The position numbers and the translations under genes are program-made. Positions 7,771-14,235 of a DNA stretch of 64,000 bases are shown here, one piece after another; the first letter of the stretch is position 1; every line of letters begins with the position of its first letter. Below the pieces are notes generated by a model, which saw only the letters and a list, made by a program, of their open reading frames with translations, was not told where the DNA came from and did not search any database. The stretch covers positions 940,001-1,004,000 of the forward strand of contig NZ_CP085524.1 in the NCBI RefSeq assembly GCF_004353525.1, in the 5' to 3' direction. Source of the stretch: Zhaonella formicivorans. Lineage in GTDB: Bacteria > Bacillota > DUOV01 > Zhaonellaceae.

Positions 7771-9018
7771 GTGAAAGGGGAGGGAGTAAATATAGCAAGT
7801 ATCGGTAAAAAGCCGGTTGGTATTAACAAGGAAGGGAAAGAGGTCTGGCAGGTCAGTTGGCGCGATCCCGACGGAAGGCAGAGGCACAAAAGAATAGTCG
7901 GTAAGAAAAACGCTCTGGCCTTCAAGGCAAAAATCGAATACCAGTATAATACCGGTACTCTGATTCCCAAGTCCAAGGAGAAAACAGTGGGGCAATGGCT
8001 CGATGAGTGGCTGCAAACCAAAGAAAACAAAGAATATAAAACTTTTATGGACTACAAACTCATCGTGGAAAAACACCTGAAACCTGCCCTGGGTGATATT
8101 CCATTATCACAGCTCAAGCCTATTAATATTGAAAATTATTACACAAAAAAGCAAAAGGAAGGGAGAGCGGATGGAAAAGAAGGCGGCTTGAGCAACAAAA
8201 CACTGGCAAAACACCACAGAGTTTTAAGGATGGCGCTGCAAAAAGCGGTAGCAAATGATTTGATACTATACAACCCGGCTGAACGGGTTAGCGATGTGCC
8301 AAAACCTGATAAAGAAAAGGTCGGTAAAAAGCTGAATATAAACGAGGTACAGGAGTTAATCAGACTTACCAGGACTACTGACATCGGTTTTATCGTGCAG
8401 CTGGCGTTGCTCACTGGCCTAAGGCTTGGGGAAGTTTTGGCAATGAAATGGATGTATATAGACTGGGAAAAACGCCTTTATACTGTCCGCGAAACATTGC
8501 AGCGGCAAAAGATAGTAGATGAAAACGGGGTCTTGGTAAGTAAGCTTGTTTACAAGCCAAAGCCGAAGTCGGGTGTAACGCGGAAGGTGCCTCTGCCTAT
8601 GGGTATCATTATGCAACTCAGACAGCTCAGACGAAAACAGGCGGAGGATAAGCTGAGGGCAGGGGAACTGTATGAGGACCATGACTTAATCCATTGTCAG
8701 CAAGACGGGACACCCTGGGAACCTTCAAATATAAGCAATAAGTTCCACAGCATTATAAAAAACAGCAACCTGCCGGCTATAAGACTTCACGATTTGCGCC
8801 ATACTTTTGTTTCTAGTTTAATTCAGGACCTGAAAATCGATTATAAGACGGCCAGTGCGCTGGCCGGCCATGCCGACCCTGGATTTACACTTAACACATA
8901 CTCGCATTCTGAGTTTGAATATGAAATGAAGGCCATCCAGCAGCTGGAGGACTACTATCTAAACGGACTTTGCGGGGAAAACACAAAAAAACAGCTGCAA
9001 AACCTAAAAAACGGATAA
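7771..9018 (+). CDS. int: Tyrosine recombinase/integrase (Tn916/phage type)
   Basis: This 415-aa protein has an N-terminal arm-binding region (VSWRDPDGRQRHKRIVG), a SAM-like core-binding domain and a complete catalytic domain. The catalytic residues are Arg in TGLRLGE near residue 217, HDLRH with H340 and R343, H367 in GHADPG, and Tyr377 in NTYSH. All are intact, so it should be active. The GTG at 7771 is the longest start; a GGGGAGGG site just inside it suggests the true start may be slightly downstream. It ends 67 bases before the 3' end of tRNA-Trp, the expected attachment site. Confidence 0.93.
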   Translation: MKGEGVNIASIGKKPVGINKEGKEVWQVSWRDPDGRQRHKRIVGKKNALAFKAKIEYQYNTGTLIPKSKEKTVGQWLDEWLQTKENKEYKTFMDYKLIVEKHLKPALGDIPLSQLKPINIENYYTKKQKEGRADGKEGGLSNKTLAKHHRVLRMALQKAVANDLILYNPAERVSDVPKPDKEKVGKKLNINEVQELIRLTRTTDIGFIVQLALLTGLRLGEVLAMKWMYIDWEKRLYTVRETLQRQKIVDENGVLVSKLVYKPKPKSGVTRKVPLPMGIIMQLRQLRRKQAEDKLRAGELYEDHDLIHCQQDGTPWEPSNISNKFHSIIKNSNLPAIRLHDLRHTFVSSLIQDLKIDYKTASALAGHADPGFTLNTYSHSEFEYEMKAIQQLEDYYLNGLCGENTKKQLQNLKNG

Positions 9019-9033
9019 TGTTTGCAGCTGTTT
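8989..9033 (+). terminator. Perfect 13-bp inverted repeat spanning the int stop codon
   Basis: AAACAGCTGCAAA (8989-9001) and TTTGCAGCTGTTT (9021-9033) are perfect complements. The integrase stop codon lies in the 19-base loop. It may be the int terminator or a recombinase/excisionase binding site near the att end. Confidence 0.5.
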
Positions 9034-9085
9034 GTACTTTGGGATTTAAACCGTAACATGAAAACCCCAAAGCCCTTTATTTCAT

Positions 9086-9161
9086 TGGCAGGGGAGACAG
9101 GAATCGAACCCGCAACCAACGGATTTGGAGTCCGCTACTCTACCAATTGAGCTACTCCCCT
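9086..9161 (-). tRNA. trnW: tRNA-Trp (CCA)
   Basis: The minus strand folds into a standard cloverleaf: acceptor AGGGGAG paired with CTCCCCT, D-arm AGCTCAATTGGTAGAG, anticodon loop CTCCAAA with anticodon CCA, T-arm GGTTCGATTCC, and an encoded CCA 3' end at 9086-9088. Its 3' end faces the integrase, marking it as the likely integration site. Confidence 0.96.
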
Positions 9162-9426
9162 ACTGCACGTATTATTATACAATCTGAAATAAATTAAGTC
9201 AACATAAAGTGGCAGGGATTTTTTGGCGGCAATTTAGAGGCGGCAAATTAACTTCTTTTTCTATTACTAGCAGGTATCTTCTGTCTATCAACGAATAAAA
9301 ATAAAGTATTATTATTTTCCCTATGTAAAGAAAACTTGGCCGATCTACTTTCTGATTTGCCAAGAAAGGAACATTTTATTCTTTTGAGCATATTAATACT
9401 TAAGAGCTTACGGAGGAGGCGCAACC

Positions 9427-10365
9427 ATGCGGAAAAAGGTAGCGGTGTTGCTTGGCGGTAGATCAGCTGAGCGTCAAGTATCTTTAAAAACTGGAGAAGC
9501 TGTTTACCAAGCTCTGCTGAGCAAAGGTTACGAAGCACTAAAAATTGATGCGACAGGCCCGATAGTAGAAGAATTGAACAATTTTAAACCCGATATTGTT
9601 TTTATTGCTTTACACGGCAGGTACGGTGAAGATGGAACAATACAGGGTTTGCTGGAAACATTGGATATTCCTTACACCGGCTGTGGTGTCTTAGCCAGCG
9701 CATTGGCCATGAACAAAATATACACAAAAAAAATCCTACGCTACGAAGGAATACCTACGGCGGATTTTCTAACTATTTCAGCTGGCGAATTTAAAAATAA
9801 AGAAACTAGTGAGCTTTTAAATTTGATTAGAACTAAATTAGGCTACCCTGTAGTCGTTAAAGCTCCAACTCAGGGTTCGACAATAGGAATTTATTTTGTT
9901 AAAAAAGAAGAAGAACTGCTGGAAGCGATTAATAATGCATTTGCATATGATTCTGTGATCATGGCGGAAAAATTTATCGTAGGAACGGAAGTCACGATCT
10001 CGGTATTAGGAAATGAACAGCCCTTTGCGCTGCCTTCTTTGGAAATCATATCAAAAACAGGGGTCTACGATTACCAGGCAAAATATACGGTGGGGTTAAG
10101 CGAGCATATTATACCTGCCCGTGTCCCTGCTGAGGTACAGGAAAAGCTCAGCAGTATTGCAGTCGAAAGTTACAAAGCAATAGGCTGCCGTGGTTTTGCC
10201 AGAGTAGATTTTATAGTGGGGGAGAACGGCCAGCCTTATGTCTTGGAAATTAACACTATACCAGGAATGACTGAAACCAGCCTCTTGCCTGATGCTGCTA
10301 AAGCCGCAGGTATTGAATTTCCTGATCTGGTTGAAATGATTATTAACCTTGGTATGGAAAAGTAA
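9427..10365 (+). CDS. ddl: D-alanine--D-alanine ligase
   Basis: An ATP-grasp ligase of 312 aa, the normal length for the family. It joins two D-alanines for peptidoglycan precursors in the cytoplasm. The N-terminal domain has VLLGGRSAERQVSLKTG. The middle has GRYGEDGTIQGLLE and PYTGCGVLASALAMNK, and the ATP-binding and metal region shows CRGFARVDFIV and VLEINTIPGMTE. The ribosome binding site GGAGGAGG lies before ATG 9427. It stands alone between the tRNA-Trp and the cytochrome region, outside the integrative element, so it marks the resumption of core chromosome. Confidence 0.96.
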   Translation: MRKKVAVLLGGRSAERQVSLKTGEAVYQALLSKGYEALKIDATGPIVEELNNFKPDIVFIALHGRYGEDGTIQGLLETLDIPYTGCGVLASALAMNKIYTKKILRYEGIPTADFLTISAGEFKNKETSELLNLIRTKLGYPVVVKAPTQGSTIGIYFVKKEEELLEAINNAFAYDSVIMAEKFIVGTEVTISVLGNEQPFALPSLEIISKTGVYDYQAKYTVGLSEHIIPARVPAEVQEKLSSIAVESYKAIGCRGFARVDFIVGENGQPYVLEINTIPGMTETSLLPDAAKAAGIEFPDLVEMIINLGMEK

Positions 10366-10380
10366 TGCATGTTTAAGCGG

Positions 10381-10407
10381 TAAATCCTGTTAATGCGGCA
10401 GGATTTA
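10381..10407 (+). terminator. Hairpin after ddl
   Basis: TAAATCCTG (10381-10389) pairs perfectly with CAGGATTTA (10399-10407), directly downstream of ddl. There is no T run, so termination efficiency is uncertain. Confidence 0.4.
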
Positions 10408-10507
10408 AACGCGCCTTGTCGAATTAGAACGGTAATATAAAAATGTTAGTTTAATTCAACACGTAGCGTCTAGAGACCCAGAGTTCCAAGGCCAGTGTTT
10501 ATTTTTT

Positions 10508-10540
10508 GCTGGCTTTTATAAAAGCCAGCTTTTTGTTTTG
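10508..10540 (+). terminator. Rho-independent terminator
   Basis: The perfect palindrome GCTGGCTTTTATAAAAGCCAGC (10508-10529) is followed by TTTTTGTTTT. It separates ddl from the cytochrome region and could also be a leader terminator for the small ORF and cytochrome that follow. Confidence 0.75.
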
Positions 10541-10572
10541 TGAAAAAACGAACGGTCACGAGGAGGTGAAAA

Positions 10573-10641
10573 ATGTATACTCGATGCAAAGCCGAACTAA
10601 CACCTTTATTTCAACTCCTGTATCTGCATACTATGCTCTGA
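10573..10641 (+). CDS. Possible 22-aa leader peptide ahead of the cytochrome module
   Basis: ATG 10573 follows an unusually strong ribosome binding site, GAGGAGGTGAAAA. The peptide reads MYTRCKAELTPLFQLLYLHT and ends ML. It lies 170 bases before the first multihaem cytochrome gene. An overlapping frame starting at ATG 10584 could give a 53-aa peptide with a hydrophobic C-terminus (to 10745), so which frame is real is unclear. A leader-peptide role is speculative. Confidence 0.3.
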   Translation: MYTRCKAELTPLFQLLYLHTML

Positions 10642-10813
10642 ACAACTCCACAAATGCAACAATAAAGTTGAACAAAATACCTAATTTGGTCTTTGCGTTA
10701 CTGTTCATTAAGCTGTTCTTTTGGCCAAGAGTATGGCTTCTTTGAAACCGATTATTAAAAGCTTTGTTTTCGGTCTTATACCCTACGACCTAAAGTGAAG
10801 GAGTGAATTAACC

Positions 10814-11959
10814 TTGTCCAGCTCAAGAACTAAACCCTTGGCTTACCTGTGGGTTTTAGGTCTTACTACCTTTTTATTTACTTTCCTATTGCTGATAAGT
10901 CTATATTATGGCTCGAGCGAAGTTTATGCCAAGCCAGATTTTGGCTCTGAATGCGCTAGCTGTCATAACGGTACCACGGCGCCGAAACTTGGTAGTGGAG
11001 AGGCACAACCTGCTGAAGACACTACAACTAATCAAAGTAGCTCCTCGAAAAATACATCGGCCCCGGTAAAACCGACCTCGCCTGAATCAAATCCGGACAA
11101 ATCAGGTGATGTTAAATCAAATTCAAAGGCAATATCTAGTTCAAAATCCGGTAATGGTGCCAGTTCGAATTCAACAGAAAATCAATCAGTCCAATCCATT
11201 CAGGCAAAACCAATGGATAACAAAACATGTTTAAGTTGTCATGCCAATAAAAAACTTAGTACTGAAATAGATGGGAAAAAACTAAGTTTATTTGTGGACA
11301 AAGAAATTTTTAATACTTCTGTTCACGGAAAACTGACTTGTACAAGCTGTCATAGCAATTTTCAACAAATCCCACACCAAAAATTTGCTACTATTAAAGA
11401 CTTTAAAATAGATACAATTAAAAATTGCCAAACATGTCATGCAAAACAAAGTGAAAAATACTCAAATAGCGTACATAGTAAAATTGCGGGTTCTGGCGGA
11501 CCTACTTGCTCCGATTGTCACGGGGATGTTCACACAATCACTAAAGCTAAATTAATTGAAAATGCTTTAGTGGGTAAAAATGAGCTGATAAAAAAATCGG
11601 TGGAACTATGCACTTCTTGCCATACAGGCAAGGTGAAAGAGAGCTATGAAGAAAGCTTCCACGGTAAAGCTGTTGCTCTGGGAAGCACTAAAGCTCCTTC
11701 CTGTGTAAGCTGTCATGGCTCCCATGAAGCGCTAGTTTCCCCAGACGCTATCGGCCAAAATTGTGCCAGCTGTCACGGGGGCTCAGCTGCGAAATTAGCG
11801 AGTTCTGGTCCCGAACATTTTACTCTTGAACCTAAGGGAGAATCTCGCCCTATGTATTTCACTTACAAAACTTTTACTTGGCTAACCATTATCACTATAA
11901 CACTTTTGATAATTCACATTGAGCTGGAACTTTTCCGCAGGCTAAAAAATGCTAAGTAA
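10814..11959 (+). CDS. Membrane-anchored octahaem cytochrome c (module 1)
   Basis: This 381-aa exported cytochrome has eight CxxCH haem sites, in order CASCH, CLSCH, CTSCH, CQTCH, CSDCH, CTSCH, CVSCH and CASCH. An N-terminal signal or anchor segment (about residues 12-38) ends near VYA-KPDFGS. After the first haem comes a Ser/Asn/Thr-rich linker (about 60-130), then seven haems and a C-terminal membrane helix (about 350-372, LTIITITLLIIHIELEL). The start is TTG 10814, ten bases after AAGGAG. A HydC-like cytochrome b follows after 21 bases. Together they resemble a split CbcL-type module that would take electrons from menaquinol and pass them outward. The electron-transfer role is family-based; the partner is unknown. 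Confidence 0.88.
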   Translation: MSSSRTKPLAYLWVLGLTTFLFTFLLLISLYYGSSEVYAKPDFGSECASCHNGTTAPKLGSGEAQPAEDTTTNQSSSSKNTSAPVKPTSPESNPDKSGDVKSNSKAISSSKSGNGASSNSTENQSVQSIQAKPMDNKTCLSCHANKKLSTEIDGKKLSLFVDKEIFNTSVHGKLTCTSCHSNFQQIPHQKFATIKDFKIDTIKNCQTCHAKQSEKYSNSVHSKIAGSGGPTCSDCHGDVHTITKAKLIENALVGKNELIKKSVELCTSCHTGKVKESYEESFHGKAVALGSTKAPSCVSCHGSHEALVSPDAIGQNCASCHGGSAAKLASSGPEHFTLEPKGESRPMYFTYKTFTWLTIITITLLIIHIELELFRRLKNAK

Positions 11960-11980
11960 TGTACCTAGGAGGTGATCTGA

Positions 11981-12694
11981 ATGTTTGAACGCTTTAATGT
12001 CCACCAAAGAATACAACACATAATGATGTTTTCCAGTTTTATTTTACTCACAATTACCGGTTTACCGATAAAGTATAGCCAAACAGATTGGGCGAAAGTA
12101 GTAGTTAGTATTTTCGGTGGTTTTGACAACATGTTTACCGCCCATCTAATTGGCGCAGTAGTAATGATTGCCAGTGCCATCTATCATATTCTATATTTAA
12201 TTTTATACCCAATGCTAACCAAGAAAATGTCTACAGCTGCTTTACCCAGCATAAAGGATTTCCGGGATGTATTGCAAAATATGCAATATATGCTTGGACT
12301 CACTCCAGAAGCGCCCAAATTCGGTCGCTATTCTTACAAAGAAAAATTTGATTATTGGGCCGTCTTTTGGGGAATGGTTATTATGGCGGGCTCAGGACTT
12401 TTAATGTGGTTCCCGGGAATAGCGGCTGATTATTTTCCGCGCTGGTTTATTGCCAGCGCCCGAATCGCCCACAGTGATGAAGCTATGTTGGCTATTCTAG
12501 CAATCTTTATTTGGCATTTTTACAATGTACATTTTAGCCCCAGCTTTTTCCCAATGAGTTTTGTTTGGTTACATGGGAAAATGAGTAAGGAAATGATGGA
12601 ACATGAACACCCCTTGGAGCTTGCTGAGCTTACTACGGAAAAATCCGGTCAAAAAGCACTCATTAATAAGGTAGAACCTAAAGTAAAGGCTTAA
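11981..12694 (+). CDS. Di-haem cytochrome b membrane subunit (HydC/FdnI-like), module 1
   Basis: A 237-aa integral membrane protein with about four helices. Likely b-haem histidines are in HQRIQHIMMF, FTAHLIGAVV, ASAIYHILY, RIAHSDEAML and FIWHFYNVHF. This is the pattern of the cytochrome b subunits of formate dehydrogenase, Ni-hydrogenase and CbcL. It would oxidise or reduce menaquinone and exchange electrons with the cytochrome c encoded upstream. The ribosome binding site is AGGAGGTGA. Compared with the paralogue at 17344 it lacks the last membrane helix, which is encoded by the next small gene. Confidence 0.88.
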   Translation: MFERFNVHQRIQHIMMFSSFILLTITGLPIKYSQTDWAKVVVSIFGGFDNMFTAHLIGAVVMIASAIYHILYLILYPMLTKKMSTAALPSIKDFRDVLQNMQYMLGLTPEAPKFGRYSYKEKFDYWAVFWGMVIMAGSGLLMWFPGIAADYFPRWFIASARIAHSDEAMLAILAIFIWHFYNVHFSPSFFPMSFVWLHGKMSKEMMEHEHPLELAELTTEKSGQKALINKVEPKVKA

Positions 12695-12711
12695 CACACA
12701 GGAGGTTAAAG

Positions 12712-12828
12712 ATGCAAAAAGAAAATAAATTTAGCAAAAGCAAGGGGCTTATCATTGCTGAAATGATCTTTTATGCTGTCGTTTTAGTACTTTTTTTGAA
12801 GGCTTTTATTCCATTAGGTTTAAAATGA
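12712..12828 (+). CDS. 38-aa membrane peptide: detached last helix of cytochrome b
   Basis: ATG 12712 follows CAGGAGG. The peptide has a basic start (MQKENKFSKSKG) and one membrane helix (LIIAEMIFYAVVLVLFLKAFI). It matches the C-terminus of the fused paralogue ending at 18171: FSKSKGLIIAEMIFY against FAKSKLLIVTELVIY, then KAFIP against YTFIP. It probably completes the cytochrome b of module 1 as a separate subunit. It lies 17 bases downstream of that gene. Confidence 0.75.
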   Translation: MQKENKFSKSKGLIIAEMIFYAVVLVLFLKAFIPLGLK

Positions 12829-12837
12829 AGTAAGAAA

Positions 12838-12885
12838 GCATACCTGGCTGGTGATTTAAGCTGCCAGCTAGGTATGCTATTAAAT
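12838..12885 (+). terminator. Terminator of cytochrome module 1
   Basis: GCATACCTGGCTGG pairs with GCCAGCTAGGTATGC across an 11-base loop, followed by TATTAAATTTT. A strong stem immediately after the 38-aa gene. Confidence 0.75.
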
Positions 12886-13021
12886 TTTGCTAAAATTTGT
12901 TAGTAACTTGGCAGGAAATTCTTTAATGCTGTTGAATAAGATACAGCAAAAGCAAATACTGTAACATAAAAAATAATTTTTAATCCTGAAGGAATTTATT
13001 GTTAAGTAACGAATACCTTTT

Positions 13022-13057
13022 ACTAAGATAATAAAATTCTTATTTTATTATCTTAGT
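13022..13057 (+). terminator. Perfect 15-bp AT-rich hairpin
   Basis: ACTAAGATAATAAAA (13022-13036) pairs perfectly with TTTTATTATCTTAGT (13043-13057) over a six-base loop. It lies just upstream of the first conserved hairpin RNA. It may be a bidirectional terminator or an insulator. Confidence 0.45.
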
Positions 13058-13098
13058 TATGTGAAAGTTAATACAAACACTATGCCAAAGACCCCTAG

Positions 13099-13160
13099 CC
13101 ACAAGGCTGAGTCTCGCTGTATGGATATTATGGCCAGATCCCTTGTGGAACTGGCTTTTT
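13099..13160 (+). ncRNA. Conserved hairpin RNA element, copy A
   Basis: The stem CCACAAGG/CCTTGTGG (13099-13106/13141-13148) encloses CTGAGTCTCGCTG and CCAGATC. A T run follows (TTTTTT near 13155-13160). Copy B at 13337-13380 has the same internal bases and a stem that differs but still pairs. Upstream of both lie TATGTGAA-x-GTTAA and ACACTAT. Not matched to any riboswitch I know. Confidence 0.5.
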
Positions 13161-13301
13161 TACATCCAATAGAAAGAAGTTAATGTGCTACTGGTGAAAT
13201 ATCTTCTAAGTTGAGAAGAAATTTTTAGTTAATATCCGAATATGATTGTATGAAATAAAAGAAATGTTGAGAATCCCGAATAAAAATTATTTTATAACAT
13301 T

Positions 13302-13321
13302 TATGTGAATGTTAACACATA
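13302..13321 (+). promoter_or_regulatory. CRP/FNR-like palindrome upstream of RNA copy B
   Basis: TATGTG-AATGTTAA-CACATA (13302-13321) is a symmetric site with eight-base spacing. Copy A has the left half (TATGTG at 13058-13063) but only a weak right half. A CRP/FNR-family regulator would fit genes for respiration, but this is inferred. Confidence 0.4.
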
Positions 13322-13336
13322 CACTATACTCTTTAA

Positions 13337-13394
13337 TCACGAGGCTGAGTCTCGCTGGTATTATGTCCAGCTCCTTGTGAATTGCATTTTTATC
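13337..13394 (+). ncRNA. Conserved hairpin RNA element, copy B
   Basis: The stem TCACGAGG/CCTTGTGA (13337-13344/13373-13380) encloses the same CTGAGTCTCGCTG and CCAG elements as copy A, followed by ATTTTT. Stem changes relative to copy A (outer C-G to T-A, inner A-T to G-T) keep pairing. An inner CUGG/CCAG helix is also possible. It lies 60 bases before the first zinc-ribbon gene, so it could be a leader element. Confidence 0.5.
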
Positions 13395-13439
13395 AGCTAC
13401 CAATGTGGCAAACTTTAAACGTAGTAGGAGGTGGTAGCA

Positions 13440-13640
13440 ATGCAAAACTTTCGATGTCAATGCAAAAAAATAACATTCCAGTTAGAAGGAGATACAATTA
13501 TTATTAAATGCAGGCATTGCAAACGTTACATCTATATTACAACCTCAGGAATAGAAAATATTGAATTTAAGAACGAAATCGAGCTTGACAAAAATAATCG
13601 TATGCGGGAACTCCAACTGAATACAGTAAGACTAAGTTAG
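13440..13640 (+). CDS. Zinc-ribbon miniprotein (Com-like), copy 1
   Basis: A 66-aa protein with a four-cysteine zinc site: C-x-C (FRCQCKK) and C-x-x-C (IKCRHCKRY), with strands in between, as in Com-like zinc fingers. ATG 13440 lies nine bases after TAGGAGG; an earlier in-frame GTG overlaps that site. A paralogue follows at 13785. Both sit between the two cytochrome modules, so a role in sensing, RNA binding or assembly there is possible. Function unknown. Confidence 0.7.
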   Translation: MQNFRCQCKKITFQLEGDTIIIKCRHCKRYIYITTSGIENIEFKNEIELDKNNRMRELQLNTVRLS

Positions 13641-13686
13641 CGGCTAATAGCCCTAAAACAAGTCCAGAAGCTTTTAAAGCTCAGTA

Positions 13687-13720
13687 GGCTAGTAAAAATT
13701 CATTTTTTACTAGCCTTTTT
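13687..13720 (+). terminator. Rho-independent terminator
   Basis: GGCTAGTAAAAA (13687-13698) pairs with TTTTTACTAGCC (13704-13715), followed by TTTTT. It separates the two zinc-ribbon genes. Confidence 0.8.
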
Positions 13721-13784
13721 AATTTGCTAAGTAGGGGTGGTGGGAAGAAAACGAATCCAAATTTTCGGGGAAAGGGGGGTAGGT

Positions 13785-13964
13785 ATGGAAGAATTCCGGT
13801 GCCAATGCAAAAAAATTATTTTTCAGATTGAAGGTGATACGATAATTGTTAAATGCCGACATTGTAAACGTTTTATTCATATCAATACCAAAGGTATCCT
13901 TAACATCGAGTTTAAGTTAGAACCTGAAACAAAAAAAGGCCCTGAAATAGCTAATGTTGAGTAA
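13785..13964 (+). CDS. Zinc-ribbon miniprotein (Com-like), copy 2
   Basis: A 59-aa paralogue of the 13440 gene, with MEEFRCQCKKIIFQ, VKCRHCKRFIHI and EGDTII shared with it. ATG 13785 is chosen because AAAGGGGGG ends seven bases earlier; the frame upstream has no credible start. This copy lies in the same run as the 42-aa membrane peptide and cytochrome c of module 2, with 26 bases to the next gene. The two copies differ mainly in their tails. Function unknown. Confidence 0.7.
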   Translation: MEEFRCQCKKIIFQIEGDTIIVKCRHCKRFIHINTKGILNIEFKLEPETKKGPEIANVE

Positions 13965-13990
13965 AAATGTAATTTTAAGGAGGGTAAAAA

Positions 13991-14119
13991 ATGTTTTCAA
14001 TTACTATGGGAAATTATTTTTCAAAGCTTTTAGCCTGGTGGTTTGTAATCACGTTTATGCTGATTACCGCTAGTGGAGTTTCCTTTTTAGGTTCCTTCCT
14101 ATACTACTTGTTTTTCTAG
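13991..14119 (+). CDS. 42-aa single-helix membrane peptide
   Basis: ATG 13991 follows AAGGAGGG. The peptide starts MFSITMGNYFSKLLAWWFVI and is hydrophobic to its end (FLYYLFF), so it is one or two membrane helices. It is encoded between the second zinc ribbon and the module 2 cytochrome c. It may be a small subunit of the cytochrome complex. No family recognised. Confidence 0.6.
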   Translation: MFSITMGNYFSKLLAWWFVITFMLITASGVSFLGSFLYYLFF

Positions 14120-14235
14120 CTTCTTTCATAAACAAATGAAATGCAAGTATTCCGCCAGAGACTCATTCCCAAGGCTTAAGTCTAGAGAGAAGTCCCAGTC
14201 GAGATGCTAGCATTAGTAAAAGGAGTGAGTTGCAA

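Larger units (their letters stand above)
1..9085. mobile_element. Right end of an integrative element inserted at tRNA-Trp
   Basis: A tyrosine integrase ends 67 bases from the 3' end of a tRNA-Trp gene, with an excisionase-like gene, XRE repressors and phage-like operators behind it. This is the classic layout of a tRNA-integrated prophage or integrative element. Everything to the left, including the OLD and GHKL-nuclease genes, is plausibly cargo. I looked for a second copy of the tRNA 3' end and found none, so the other att site is probably left of position 1 or has decayed. No phage structural or conjugation genes are seen. The extent is inferred; only the int/tRNA junction is well supported. 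Confidence 0.5.

Noticed and set aside
7265-8682. Minus-strand ORFs opposite the excisionase and integrase
   Set aside because: Shadows of firmly identified genes; Phe/Ser/Leu-rich low-complexity composition.
1-9085. Second tRNA-Trp att site within the element
   Set aside because: No repeat of the tRNA 3' end sequence was found left of 9086.
13099-13380. Cyclic-di-GMP (GEMM) or TPP riboswitch
   Set aside because: The hairpins lack the GGCAAA/GACGCAAAGCC core of GEMM-I. CTGAG resembles the TPP CUGAGA box, but the rest of the TPP fold is absent.
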